This document shows, in pieces, positions 1-7,751 of a stretch of 49,205 bases of DNA. Numbering within the stretch: position 1 is the first letter of the stretch; every line of letters begins with the position of its first letter. The notes beneath the pieces were generated by a model that was given only the letters and a program-made list of their open reading frames with translations, searched no databases and was not told where the DNA came from. The translations under genes were made by a program, and so were the position numbers. The DNA comes from Flavobacterium sp. UBA4098. Its GTDB lineage: Bacteria; Bacteroidota; Bacteroidia; Flavobacteriales; Flavobacteriaceae. The stretch lies in NCBI GenBank assembly GCA_002382495.1, contig DFXW01000034.1, positions 51,709 through 100,913 of the forward strand. The letters run 5' to 3'.

Positions 1-1284
1 CATATCATTTACAACATAACGACTTCCTTGTACCCAGTTTTCATGTAAAACTGTTTTTTTGTCAAAATAATCACCTGAGGTAATAATGAAATTAGCTTGA
101 CTTCCAGCTGTTAATGATCCAATTTCTTTACTTTTTCCTAAAATTGAGGCTGGAATTGTAGTTAAAGCTTCTAATGCTTTTGTACTATCAAAACCGTACT
201 GAATTGCTTTCAATAAATTAGTTTTGAAACTATCCATTTTTTTCAAATTGTCAGTAGTCAAAGCAAATACAACTCCGTTGTCTGCTAACACTTTTAAATT
301 TGATGGCGCTTGATTCCAAAAACGGAAATCTTTTAACTCCATTTGGTTGGCCTGATTTGGATCAGATACATCATAGGCTTCTGGGAAATTAATGGGGATG
401 ATGAATTTAGAATTGGTGTTTTTGATTTCATCAATTCGTTCAAATTCATTTCCGCTTCCTTTCATAAGATAGTTAAGTCCAAATTCTTTAGCTATTTTCG
501 AAGCTCTTAAACTGTTTAGTTTGTCATCTGTTGTGAATAGTTGTACTAAATTTTGATTGGCAATTAATGCTTCTAAAGATTGATCTTTAGTTTCTGAATT
601 TCCTTTTTTGTACCAATCCATGTCATAATACATTTGGCGAACTAGCGCCATCATTCCCATTAACGAACTTGGATATGATTGAGCAGTTATTGCGCTTCTT
701 GTAAAAGCAAAGTGATTGGTAACTTTGTTTGACACTAAACGTTTGCTAGTATCATAATTATTTAAAGCTACTAAAGTTCCAGTACCTCTAGCAATTCCGT
801 CTTGAACATGAGTTCCTACTACTCCAAAACCTGCTTTTAAAAATTCTTCAGCTTTCGCAGCGTCATATTTAAAATTTTCATAAGCATTAATTTCGGAACG
901 AATATTTTCATTCCAATAATATCCTGAACGTTTGGTGTCGTACAATTGGCCTCTTGCCATCGGTCCGCTGCTTTTTGGTTTTTCAACACCAAAACTGGTG
1001 TAAAGATCTATAAAAGAGGGATAAATTGTTTTTCCTTCCAAATTGACAACAATTGTATTTTTTGGAATTGCGATTGTTGTACCCACACTAACCACTTTGC
1101 CATTTTGAATAAGCAAAGTTCCTTTTTTAATAATTTGATTAGGAGTCACATAAATGGTAGCATTAGTAAATGCGGTAAAATTTTGATTCCTGTTTTGTAC
1201 CGTTTCATTATTTGGGAAATAATCTTGTGCGTGTACTTTTGGAATTAAAACTAACAAAAAGAGTAGTAATAGATTTTTTTTCAT
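1..1284 (-). CDS. Exported amidohydrolase-like protein, N-terminal part (cut by window edge)
   Basis: The frame is open without a stop from the ATG at 1284 to base 1, giving 428 codons; the C-terminus lies outside the window. Residues 1-20 form a Sec signal peptide ending in VHAQ. What follows has the layout of a metal-dependent amidohydrolase (imidazolonepropionase-like): a beta-sandwich start (INGKVVSVG-like stretch near 60-70), the strand that normally carries the first metal ligands (FIDLYTSFG, 91-99), and a C-terminal segment of the type TTIPASILG...IGSLTAGSQANFII. The HxH of the usual DxHxH motif is replaced by YTS (95-97), so this half is probably not a functional metal site. In Bacteroidota such proteins are often about 1000 residues with a second, intact amidohydrolase half; that half would lie to the left. 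Substrate unknown. Confidence 0.8.
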   Translation of the reverse strand, partial: MKKNLLLLFLLVLIPKVHAQDYFPNNETVQNRNQNFTAFTNATIYVTPNQIIKKGTLLIQNGKVVSVGTTIAIPKNTIVVNLEGKTIYPSFIDLYTSFGVEKPKSSGPMARGQLYDTKRSGYYWNENIRSEINAYENFKYDAAKAEEFLKAGFGVVGTHVQDGIARGTGTLVALNNYDTSKRLVSNKVTNHFAFTRSAITAQSYPSSLMGMMALVRQMYYDMDWYKKGNSETKDQSLEALIANQNLVQLFTTDDKLNSLRASKIAKEFGLNYLMKGSGNEFERIDEIKNTNSKFIIPINFPEAYDVSDPNQANQMELKDFRFWNQAPSNLKVLADNGVVFALTTDNLKKMDSFKTNLLKAIQYGFDSTKALEALTTIPASILGKSKEIGSLTAGSQANFIITSGDYFDKKTVLHENWVQGSRYVVNDM

Positions 1285-1478
1285 AATTCAGATTTTAATA
1301 ATTGTTAAATATAAATAAATTTTTAGATAGCCGTTTATTAATTCTGAATTTAACATTTGTTTGAATTCCAAGAAAATATTTTTAATTTTTAATTATCAGT
1401 AAATTTTAATACATAAGTTAATTTTTATGGTTAGTGTATTTAAATTTTATTTATTTTTAGAAAAAAGATGCCCCCCAT

Positions 1479-3014
1479 ATGTTGACAAAAGTTTTTGGAA
1501 GTGCTGTTTTTGGTGTTGAAGCTACAACAATTACGGTAGAAGTAAATATAGATAAAGGAATAGGCTACCATTTAGTTGGATTACCTGATAATGCCATTAA
1601 AGAAAGTAGCTATAGAATCGCAGCAGCCTTAAAGAATAATGGGTATTCACTTCCCGGAAAGAAAATTACTATTAATATGGCGCCAGCTGATTTGCGTAAA
1701 GAAGGTTCTGCTTACGATCTGACTTTGGCAATAGGCATTTTAATTGCCTCTTCTCAAATTAAAGGAGACGAAATTGAGCGTTATATCATAATGGGTGAAT
1801 TGTCTCTTGATGGAAGTTTGCAGCCCATTCGAGGTGCTTTGCCCATAGCTATTAAAGCCAAAGAAGAGGGTTATAAAGGTTTCTTTTTGCCTCAACAAAA
1901 CGTAAAAGAAGCTGCAATTGTTTCTGATTTAGATGTCTACGGTGTGGCAAATATTCAAGAAGTTATTGATTTTTTTGAAGGAACTGGATCTCTTGAACCT
2001 ACGACTATTGATACTAGAGCCGAATTTTATCAAACCTTAGATTTTCCCGAATTTGATTTCTCTGATGTGAAAGGACAAGAAGGAATTAAACGCTGCATGG
2101 AAATTGCTGCTGCTGGTGGTCATAATATTATTTTAATTGGGCCTCCGGGTGCTGGAAAGACCATGTTAGCCAAACGATTACCTAGTATTTTGCCACCCAT
2201 GACCTTACGAGAGGCTTTGGAAACAACCAAAATCCATAGTGTTGCTGGCAAACTTAAAGAAGTAGGTTTAATGAACCAAAGACCTTTTCGTAGTCCGCAT
2301 CACACTATTTCAAATGTTGCATTAGTAGGCGGGGGAAGTTATCCACAACCGGGTGAAATTTCCATGGCGCATAATGGTGTGCTTTTTTTGGACGAATTAC
2401 CAGAATTTAAACGGGATGTTTTGGAGGTAATGCGACAGCCATTAGAAGATAGGGAAGTGACCATTTCTAGAGCCAAATTCACGGTGACCTATCCATCTTC
2501 ATTCATGTTGGTGGCGAGTATGAATCCAAGTCCGAGCGGATTTTTCAATGATCCTGATGCACCTCAAATGACTTCTCCTCATGAAATGCAACGCTATATG
2601 AATAAAATATCAGGACCTTTGTTGGATCGTATCGACATTCATATTGAAGTTACACCAGTACCCTTTGATAAATTATCCGATGAAAGAAAAGCAGAAACTA
2701 GTGCCGCAATTCGAAAACGAGTAACCCATGCTCGTGAAATTCAATCCAACCGTTTTGAAGCGATACCTAACCTTCATTATAATGCACAAATGAGCACGAA
2801 ACATATTCGGGAGTATTGTGTATTGGACGAGACTTCTAAGGAATTACTTAAAAATGCAATGGAACGTTTGAATCTTTCTGCTCGTGCTTATGATCGAATA
2901 TTGAAAGTAGCTAGAACTATTGCTGATTTAGAAGCATCAGAAAATGTAAATTCTCATCATATAGCCGAAGCCATACAATACCGAAGTTTGGATAGAGAAG
3001 GTTGGTTAGGTTAG
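1479..3014 (+). CDS. comM: YifB/ComM family Mg chelatase-like AAA+ ATPase
   Basis: This 511-residue cytoplasmic ATPase belongs to the YifB/ComM family, whose characterised members (ComM) are helicases promoting branch migration during natural transformation. Domain order fits: an N-terminal Lon-protease-like (ChlI) domain at about 20-165, an AAA+ core at about 190-395, and a C-terminal Mg-chelatase lid domain at about 400-500. Walker A is GPPGAGKT (221-228), Walker B is VLFLDELPEF (301-310), and the family-typical RSPHHTIS (271-278) and GGG (284-286) lie between them. Length is typical. The start is the ATG at 1479; an ATG at 1468 is out of frame. The stop overlaps the stop of the convergent membrane-protein gene. 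Whether this organism is naturally competent cannot be told from the window. Confidence 0.93.
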   Translation: MLTKVFGSAVFGVEATTITVEVNIDKGIGYHLVGLPDNAIKESSYRIAAALKNNGYSLPGKKITINMAPADLRKEGSAYDLTLAIGILIASSQIKGDEIERYIIMGELSLDGSLQPIRGALPIAIKAKEEGYKGFFLPQQNVKEAAIVSDLDVYGVANIQEVIDFFEGTGSLEPTTIDTRAEFYQTLDFPEFDFSDVKGQEGIKRCMEIAAAGGHNIILIGPPGAGKTMLAKRLPSILPPMTLREALETTKIHSVAGKLKEVGLMNQRPFRSPHHTISNVALVGGGSYPQPGEISMAHNGVLFLDELPEFKRDVLEVMRQPLEDREVTISRAKFTVTYPSSFMLVASMNPSPSGFFNDPDAPQMTSPHEMQRYMNKISGPLLDRIDIHIEVTPVPFDKLSDERKAETSAAIRKRVTHAREIQSNRFEAIPNLHYNAQMSTKHIREYCVLDETSKELLKNAMERLNLSARAYDRILKVARTIADLEASENVNSHHIAEAIQYRSLDREGWLG

Positions 3015-3796
3015 TTTTCTTCTGAATCGATTACGATCGCTTCATTATTTTCAAACCCTATAATTGAATCGTAAATGGCGTATTGCATAGACATATTGAA
3101 AGGAATGGTAAAGAGAACCCCAATGCAGAAACCAATCAGCCCAACTAATGAACCTAAAAACGCTACAAATAACAGTAGAAATAGTGTTAGAAATTTTGAA
3201 CTAGTTAATCGTATACTTGACTGTATTGCACCAAGAGCTTTTTGTTTGCCAAATATAATTAGCGGAGTACTCAAAACGGTCAATATTCCAATACCAAATG
3301 AGATAATTCCACCGACTACCGGAATTTTAAAATGGGTTAATGCAGTATCAATTCCAGTACTAATACATGTGATGATAAAAGTGGCTACAAATAATTCTTT
3401 AAAATAAGACCATTGATAGAATGAAAAGAAATGGCGCATTTTAAATTCAACATCTTTTTGGGCGGCATTTGCCATTCTTAAAAAACCTGCACTAATTGGG
3501 CTAAATAAACTATTAATAGCTAATACAAAAATGAATTGATAACCAAGATATTCTTGCTTTAGCATTTTTGATTCCAATTGTTTGATTGTATTTTCATTTA
3601 AATGTTCCACCCCAACAAAACTAATGAGTCCAAAAGCAGCAAGCACCATGAATATAAATCCAAAAATAAGTATAGCAAGTCCTGCATACAAAGCTATTTT
3701 TTTATAATTTTCGAAGGCTTTATTGAATACGTTTTCAAATTGTAGTTCGTATCCATTTGTTAGTAAGTGGGCTATTTTTGTATTGATTGGTTCCAT
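3011..3796 (-). CDS. Multi-pass membrane protein of unknown function
   Basis: This is a 261-residue integral inner-membrane protein with no enzymatic motif that I can see. Hydrophobic segments lie at about 35-62, 85-108, 134-152, 158-183 and 201-235. The N-terminus has an amphipathic stretch (ENVFNKAFENYKKIA) before the first segment, and the C-terminal tail is acidic. Similar flavobacterial proteins have been labelled beta-carotene 15,15'-monooxygenase in databases; none of the conserved iron-binding histidines of that enzyme family is visible, so I do not use the name. Its stop codon overlaps that of comM (TAA at 3011-3013 on minus, TAG at 3012-3014 on plus). The gene may be read with or independently of the upstream aldehyde dehydrogenase gene, 41 bp away on the same strand. 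Confidence 0.72.
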   Translation of the reverse strand: MEPINTKIAHLLTNGYELQFENVFNKAFENYKKIALYAGLAILIFGFIFMVLAAFGLISFVGVEHLNENTIKQLESKMLKQEYLGYQFIFVLAINSLFSPISAGFLRMANAAQKDVEFKMRHFFSFYQWSYFKELFVATFIITCISTGIDTALTHFKIPVVGGIISFGIGILTVLSTPLIIFGKQKALGAIQSSIRLTSSKFLTLFLLLFVAFLGSLVGLIGFCIGVLFTIPFNMSMQYAIYDSIIGFENNEAIVIDSEEN

Positions 3797-3837
3797 AGTA
3801 GTGGTAATAATTTGGTAATTACAATATATTTATTCTG

Positions 3838-5166
3838 TTAAAGCCAATTCAAAATTTTCTTTACGATAGTTAGTTTTCCTTTATAAGGTGCATAACGCAA
3901 TGGCAAATCGATCCAAGTTGCTTTTTTGACTACTGCTTTATGATGCGAAAATATATCAAAACTCAATTGGCCGTGATACGCTCCAATTCCGCTGTGTCCA
4001 ACTCCTCCAAAAGGCAATTTGTTATTCGAAAAATGCACCATAGTATCGTTAATACACCCACCTCCAAATGAATGTTTTGAGATGATTTCATCACAGAATG
4101 TATTACGTTCGCTGAAAACATACAAAGCCAGTGGCTTTTCATATTTTGCAATGATGGTATCAATTTCCGATTCGTTATGGTAAGTAATAATTGGCAACAA
4201 AGGACCGAAAATCTCATCCTGCATAATCAAACTATCTAAGTTGTTTTCTTCAATTAGTGTTGGCGCAAGGTAATTGGTTTCGCTATTGTATTTTCCTCCA
4301 AAAATCACTTTATCAGATTCCATCATTTCGACTAATCGAGTCCAATTTTTAACATTGATTATTCGAGCATAATCTGGAGAAATTTCTGGATTATCTCCAT
4401 AAGCATGGGTAATCTCTTCTTTTAAATATTGAATAAATTGTGCTTTACTTTTTTGGTGTACCAATATGTAATCGGGAGCAATGCAAGTTTGACCCGCATT
4501 TATGAATTTCCCCCAAACAATTCGTTTGGCCGCAATTTGTAAATTAGCTGTTTCATCAACAATACATGGGTTTTTTCCACCTAATTCCAAAGTGACTGGA
4601 GTTAAATGTTGTGCAGCTGCTTTGGCTACAATTTTACCTACTGCCACACTACCTGTAAAGAATATATAATCCCAACGTTGTTCCAATAATTGAGTCGCTA
4701 CTGAAGCATCACCTTGAATTACTTCAACATGATTGATTGAAAATACTTTAGAGATTATTTTCTGAATGATTGCTGCCGTGTTTGGGGTTAATTCAGAAGG
4801 TTTTAATAGGATTTGGTTTCCTGCAGCAACAGCTGCAATTAGAGGACAAAGAGCCAATTGAAAAGGATAATTCCAAGGTGAAATAATCAGAACTTTACCA
4901 TAGGGTTCTTTGTAAATATAATCTGAAGAGGGAATGTTAACTACAAAAGGGAATACCCTTTTTGGCTTTGCCCAACGACTTAAATTTTTAATGGTGTGTT
5001 TTAAATCGGAGATAACATAACTTGTTTCGGTTACAACAGCTTCAAATTCAGGTTTGTTAAAGTCTGCTTTTAAAGCGCTAATAATTTCGTTTTCATGAAC
5101 GATTATAGTCTCCAATAAACGTGTTAATAATTCTTTACGGTAACCAATATTTGATTTGTAATTCAT
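3838..5166 (-). CDS. Aldehyde dehydrogenase, ALDH3-like class
   Basis: An NAD(P)-dependent aldehyde dehydrogenase oxidising aldehydes to carboxylates. Counting from the ATG at 5166 (442 residues), the catalytic cysteine is Cys228 in GQTCIAP, the general-base glutamate is Glu194 in LELGGKNP, the cofactor loop FFTGS is at 169-173, and the ISPWNYP motif is at 95-101. EIFGPLLP and the C-terminal GGVGHSG region are present. The short length and the sequence fit the class 3 (fatty-aldehyde type) group. A TTG at 5172 could add two residues, with a stop just upstream; I prefer the ATG. The N-terminus starts about 15 residues later than usual for the family (the Q-x-x-F-F helix is missing). Substrate unknown; long-chain aldehyde is plausible. 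Confidence 0.9.
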   Translation of the reverse strand: MNYKSNIGYRKELLTRLLETIIVHENEIISALKADFNKPEFEAVVTETSYVISDLKHTIKNLSRWAKPKRVFPFVVNIPSSDYIYKEPYGKVLIISPWNYPFQLALCPLIAAVAAGNQILLKPSELTPNTAAIIQKIISKVFSINHVEVIQGDASVATQLLEQRWDYIFFTGSVAVGKIVAKAAAQHLTPVTLELGGKNPCIVDETANLQIAAKRIVWGKFINAGQTCIAPDYILVHQKSKAQFIQYLKEEITHAYGDNPEISPDYARIINVKNWTRLVEMMESDKVIFGGKYNSETNYLAPTLIEENNLDSLIMQDEIFGPLLPIITYHNESEIDTIIAKYEKPLALYVFSERNTFCDEIISKHSFGGGCINDTMVHFSNNKLPFGGVGHSGIGAYHGQLSFDIFSHHKAVVKKATWIDLPLRYAPYKGKLTIVKKILNWL

Positions 5167-5239
5167 AACCAAGATGAGTTAATTTGGTATGCAATTTAAT
5201 TTTTAAAATTGAATTAATCAAAAAATTAAAAATTATAAT

Positions 5240-5929
5240 TTAGACTGCTTTCCAAATTACATCATCAGGAGTAGGAGCAATAATGGTTAATGCTTCTTTA
5301 GATACTGGATGAGTAAAGATTAATTGTCTAGCGTGTAAATGAATACCTCCATCAGGATTACTACGGTCGAATCCATATTTTAAATCGCCTTTTATTGGAG
5401 AACCAATAGCGGCTAATTGTGCTCTAATTTGATGGTGTCTTCCGGTATGAAGTTGAATTTCTAAAGCTGTATAATTGGTAAGTTCTTTTATAATTTGATA
5501 TTCTAAACTAGCCAATTTGCTATCTGGAACTTCATGTATGTGAGCCTTAGAAGTATTGTTTTTTTCGTTTCTTTTAAGGTAATGCACTAATTTATCCTTC
5601 GATTTTTCAGGCTTGTTTTTTACAACAGCCCAATAGGTTTTTTGAGTTTCTCTATTACTAAATAATTCATTCATTCGGGATAATGCTTTGCTAGTTCGAG
5701 CAAAAACTACAATTCCAGTAGTAGGTCTGTCTAACCGATGGACTACTCCTAAAAACACTTCTCCAGGCTTGTTGTATTTGTCTTTAATATATTCTTTGAC
5801 AATTTCACTTAGCGGCTTATCTCCCGTTTTATCACCCTGAACAATGTCGCCTACACGCTTGTTTATCACGATAAGATGATTGTCTTCGTGAATGACTTGA
5901 AGATTGGATTTATTGGAAACGATTTTCAT
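5240..5929 (-). CDS. RluA family pseudouridine synthase
   Basis: The 229-residue protein converts specific uridines in structured RNA (most likely 23S rRNA) to pseudouridine. The RluA signature HRLDRPTTG is at 64-72, with catalytic Asp67. The LEIQLHTGRHHQIRAQLA stretch near 153-170 is the RNA- and uracil-binding block of the family. The N-terminus begins directly with the catalytic-domain strand (EDNHLIVINKR), so there is no S4 domain, which suggests a small RluA-type enzyme rather than full RluC/RluD. Exact target uridine cannot be assigned. The upstream neighbour is the four-helix-bundle gene, then panB; all are on the minus strand and may share transcription. Confidence 0.92.
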   Translation of the reverse strand: MKIVSNKSNLQVIHEDNHLIVINKRVGDIVQGDKTGDKPLSEIVKEYIKDKYNKPGEVFLGVVHRLDRPTTGIVVFARTSKALSRMNELFSNRETQKTYWAVVKNKPEKSKDKLVHYLKRNEKNNTSKAHIHEVPDSKLASLEYQIIKELTNYTALEIQLHTGRHHQIRAQLAAIGSPIKGDLKYGFDRSNPDGGIHLHARQLIFTHPVSKEALTIIAPTPDDVIWKAV

Positions 5930-5938
5930 TGAGATAAT

Positions 5939-5970
5939 TTAGATTTTTAGAGGATTAGATTTTTAGAGTA
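5939..5970 (+). repeat. Two tandem 16-bp units at the 3' edge of the four-helix-bundle gene
   Basis: Two consecutive 16-bp units (5939-5954 and 5955-5970) share the perfect 14-mer TTAGATTTTTAGAG. The second copy contains the stop codon of the four-helix-bundle gene. Related units of the same 16-bp period lie on the other side of the gene in the opposite orientation (6342-6389). Confidence 0.8.
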
Positions 5971-6308
5971 GATCTAAATTTCGAAATCATTTTGATAATT
6001 TCCTCTAACTCATTTAATAGTGTTTCCAATCTTTCAAATTCTAAAAAATTTAAATCACTCGAAATTAATAATTGAGTTTCAATTTCATAGGCCGAACCAA
6101 TTGCAATTTCGAGAAATCTAGAAAATTCTTTGTTTGATGCTCTTGATGAACCTTCTGCAATATTTGATGGTATTGAAACAGAGGCTCTTCTCAATTGATT
6201 AGTTATTCCAAATTTTTCATTCTCTGGAAAGTTAGCGGTTTCAGCATATATTTTGGAACAAAATATTCTACTTCTTTTCCAAATCTCTAGATCTTTAAAT
6301 CGATGCAT
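5955..6308 (-). CDS. Four-helix-bundle protein, S23/Avd-like (TIGR02436 type)
   Basis: This 117-residue protein matches the four-helix-bundle family named after proteins encoded in 23S rRNA intervening sequences and related to Avd, the accessory protein of diversity-generating retroelements. Recognisable family text: FKDLEIWKRSR at 4-14, the basic turn NQLRRASVSIPSNIAEG around 37-53, then SNKEFSRFLEIAIGSAYEIETQL in the third helix. Such proteins form basic pentamers that probably bind nucleic acid; the function of stand-alone copies is unknown. No reverse transcriptase or variable repeat is nearby. The gene sits between rluA-like and panB genes that are otherwise housekeeping, and is bracketed by opposed 16-bp repeats, which suggests insertion as a unit. 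Confidence 0.9.
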   Translation of the reverse strand: MHRFKDLEIWKRSRIFCSKIYAETANFPENEKFGITNQLRRASVSIPSNIAEGSSRASNKEFSRFLEIAIGSAYEIETQLLISSDLNFLEFERLETLLNELEEIIKMISKFRSTLKI

Positions 6309-6341
6309 AAAACCCTAATTACCTTTTAAATAAAAACTCAT

Positions 6342-6389
6342 TTTTCTTAAAATCTAAGAATCCAACATTCTAATAACCTAGGAATCTAA
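6342..6389 (-). repeat. Three degenerate 16-bp units at the 5' edge of the four-helix-bundle gene
   Basis: Read on the minus strand, 6389-6374, 6373-6358 and 6357-6342 are contiguous 16-bp units starting TTAGATT, TTAGAAT and TTAGATT. The plus-strand heptamers (AATCTAA, ATTCTAA, AATCTAA) start at 6351, 6367 and 6383, exactly 16 bp apart. They match the units at 5939-5970 in inverted orientation. Confidence 0.65.
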
Positions 6390-6398
6390 CAATCTGAA

Positions 6399-7217
6399 CT
6401 AATATTGCTCATTGGCATTTGGAAAATCAGTCGATTTTACATCCTCAACATATTGACTAATGGCTGAAGTCATTCCTTCATAAAGATTCATGTAACGTCT
6501 TAAGAAACGGGGACTAAATTCGTTATTCATTCCCAACATATCATGAATGACTAATACTTGTCCATCGACACCCCCACCAGCACCAATTCCGATTACGGGA
6601 ATTGAAATACTTTTGGCTACTTGTTCTGCTAAATGCGCAGGTATTTTTTCTAGTACAATAGCAAAACAACCTAAGCTTTCCAATAGTTTAGCATCTTCCA
6701 TTAATTGTTCTGCCTCAGCATCTTCTTTCGCACGAACGGTGTAAGTTCCGAATTTATAAATAGATTGTGGGGTTAAACCCAAATGTCCCATTACGGGTAT
6801 TCCGGCATTTAATATTTTTTTGATAGAATCTTTAATTTCACTTCCACCTTCTAATTTTACCGCATGACCACCGCTTTCTTTCATAATTCGGATCGCAGAA
6901 CGCAAGGCTTCTTTAGAATCGGATTGGTAGCTACCAAAAGGCAAATCAACCACCACTAAAGCGCGTTCAATTGCACGAACCACAGATGAGGCGTGGTAAA
7001 TCATTTGATCTAGCGTAATAGGTAAAGTAGTTTCATGGCCCGCCATTACATTTGAAGCAGAATCTCCAACCAGAATCACATCTACGCCTGCAGAATCTAC
7101 TATTTTAGCCATAGTAAAATCGTAAGCTGTAAGCATTGAAATTTTTTCGCCATTGGCTTTCATTTCAATTAATGACTTCGTAGTAATTCTTTTGTAATCT
7201 TTTTTAGCGACCGACAT
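6399..7217 (-). CDS. panB: 3-methyl-2-oxobutanoate hydroxymethyltransferase
   Basis: PanB transfers a hydroxymethyl group from 5,10-methylene-tetrahydrofolate to alpha-ketoisovalerate, giving ketopantoate, the first committed step of pantothenate and CoA synthesis. The 272-residue length is typical. The TIM-barrel motifs are clear: MLTAYDFTMAKIVD (28-41), the metal-binding VILVGDSASNVM (47-58) with Asp52, the GHETTLPITLDQM block (60-72), and the C-terminal IPVIGIGAGGGVDGQVLVIHD, which contains the glycine-rich active-site loop. coaBC and coaE later in the window act in the same route. It is upstream of the four-helix-bundle gene on the same strand, with 90 bp of repeat-bearing spacer between. 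No strong promoter is visible upstream. Confidence 0.96.
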   Translation of the reverse strand: MSVAKKDYKRITTKSLIEMKANGEKISMLTAYDFTMAKIVDSAGVDVILVGDSASNVMAGHETTLPITLDQMIYHASSVVRAIERALVVVDLPFGSYQSDSKEALRSAIRIMKESGGHAVKLEGGSEIKDSIKKILNAGIPVMGHLGLTPQSIYKFGTYTVRAKEDAEAEQLMEDAKLLESLGCFAIVLEKIPAHLAEQVAKSISIPVIGIGAGGGVDGQVLVIHDMLGMNNEFSPRFLRRYMNLYEGMTSAISQYVEDVKSTDFPNANEQY

Positions 7218-7318
7218 AGTATTGTTTTTATTTGCGGTAAAGGTAATAAAATCAATTTTTCTTAACCCAACATTGTAGAATTATTGTTTATTTTGACAAA
7301 TGATTATTATTTAATACT

Positions 7319-7750
7319 ATGAAAACAATTTTAGTAAGTCTTATGCTTATTTTTTCAAGCGCTACTTATTCTCAAAATGAAGAAGTAAAACAAGTAGTCG
7401 TGACTTTTTTTAAAGGGTTTCATGCTAAAGACTCCATCACGATGAAATCAGTTTGTGCTGATAAAATGATTTTACAATCTATTTCAGAATCATCAAAAGG
7501 TACCCAATTTAAAAACGATTCTGCTCAAGATTTTTTTCGTTCTATTGCAACGATACCCAACACTATTCTTTTTGAAGAAAAATTACTAGATTATTCCATT
7601 CAGGTAGATGGAGCCATGGCTCACGTTTGGACGCCTTATGAGTTTTATGTGAACAATAAATTTAGCCACAAAGGGGTCAATGCCTTTACGTTATTTAAAG
7701 ATAATGGTCTCTGGAAAATCGTCTACTTAATAGATACTAGGCGTAAGTAA
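7319..7750 (+). CDS. Exported NTF2-like (SnoaL-type) protein
   Basis: The 143-residue product has a Sec signal peptide (about 1-19, ending TYSQ) followed by an NTF2-like cone-shaped fold. The helix VKQVVVTFFKGFHAKDSITMKSVCADKMI is the usual first element of nuclear-transport-factor-2 / SnoaL-type proteins, and the final strands AHVWTPYEFYVNNKF, NAFTLFKDNGLWKIVYLIDTRR fit the sheet. Such exported proteins are common in Flavobacteriaceae; many have lost enzymatic residues and probably bind small ligands. No catalytic residues can be assigned. It is a single gene, divergent from panB and convergent with sdaA, with one base between the two stop codons. Confidence 0.8.
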   Translation: MKTILVSLMLIFSSATYSQNEEVKQVVVTFFKGFHAKDSITMKSVCADKMILQSISESSKGTQFKNDSAQDFFRSIATIPNTILFEEKLLDYSIQVDGAMAHVWTPYEFYVNNKFSHKGVNAFTLFKDNGLWKIVYLIDTRRK

Positions 7751-7751
7751 A

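Noticed and set aside
946..1248. 100-residue plus-strand open frame inside the amidohydrolase gene
   Set aside because: It is antisense to a strong 428-codon coding frame and has no family resemblance, signal or start context.
1479..3014. Magnesium chelatase for chlorophyll or cobalamin
   Set aside because: The Lon-like N-terminus and the sequence place it in YifB/ComM, not in the BchI/ChlI group.
3011..3796. Beta-carotene 15,15'-monooxygenase
   Set aside because: The name appears for similar proteins, but no metal-binding histidines of that family are visible; it is a plain polytopic membrane protein.
5955..6308. Diversity-generating retroelement, suggested by the Avd-like gene
   Set aside because: No reverse transcriptase, template repeat or variable repeat is in the window, so only the accessory-like fold is present.
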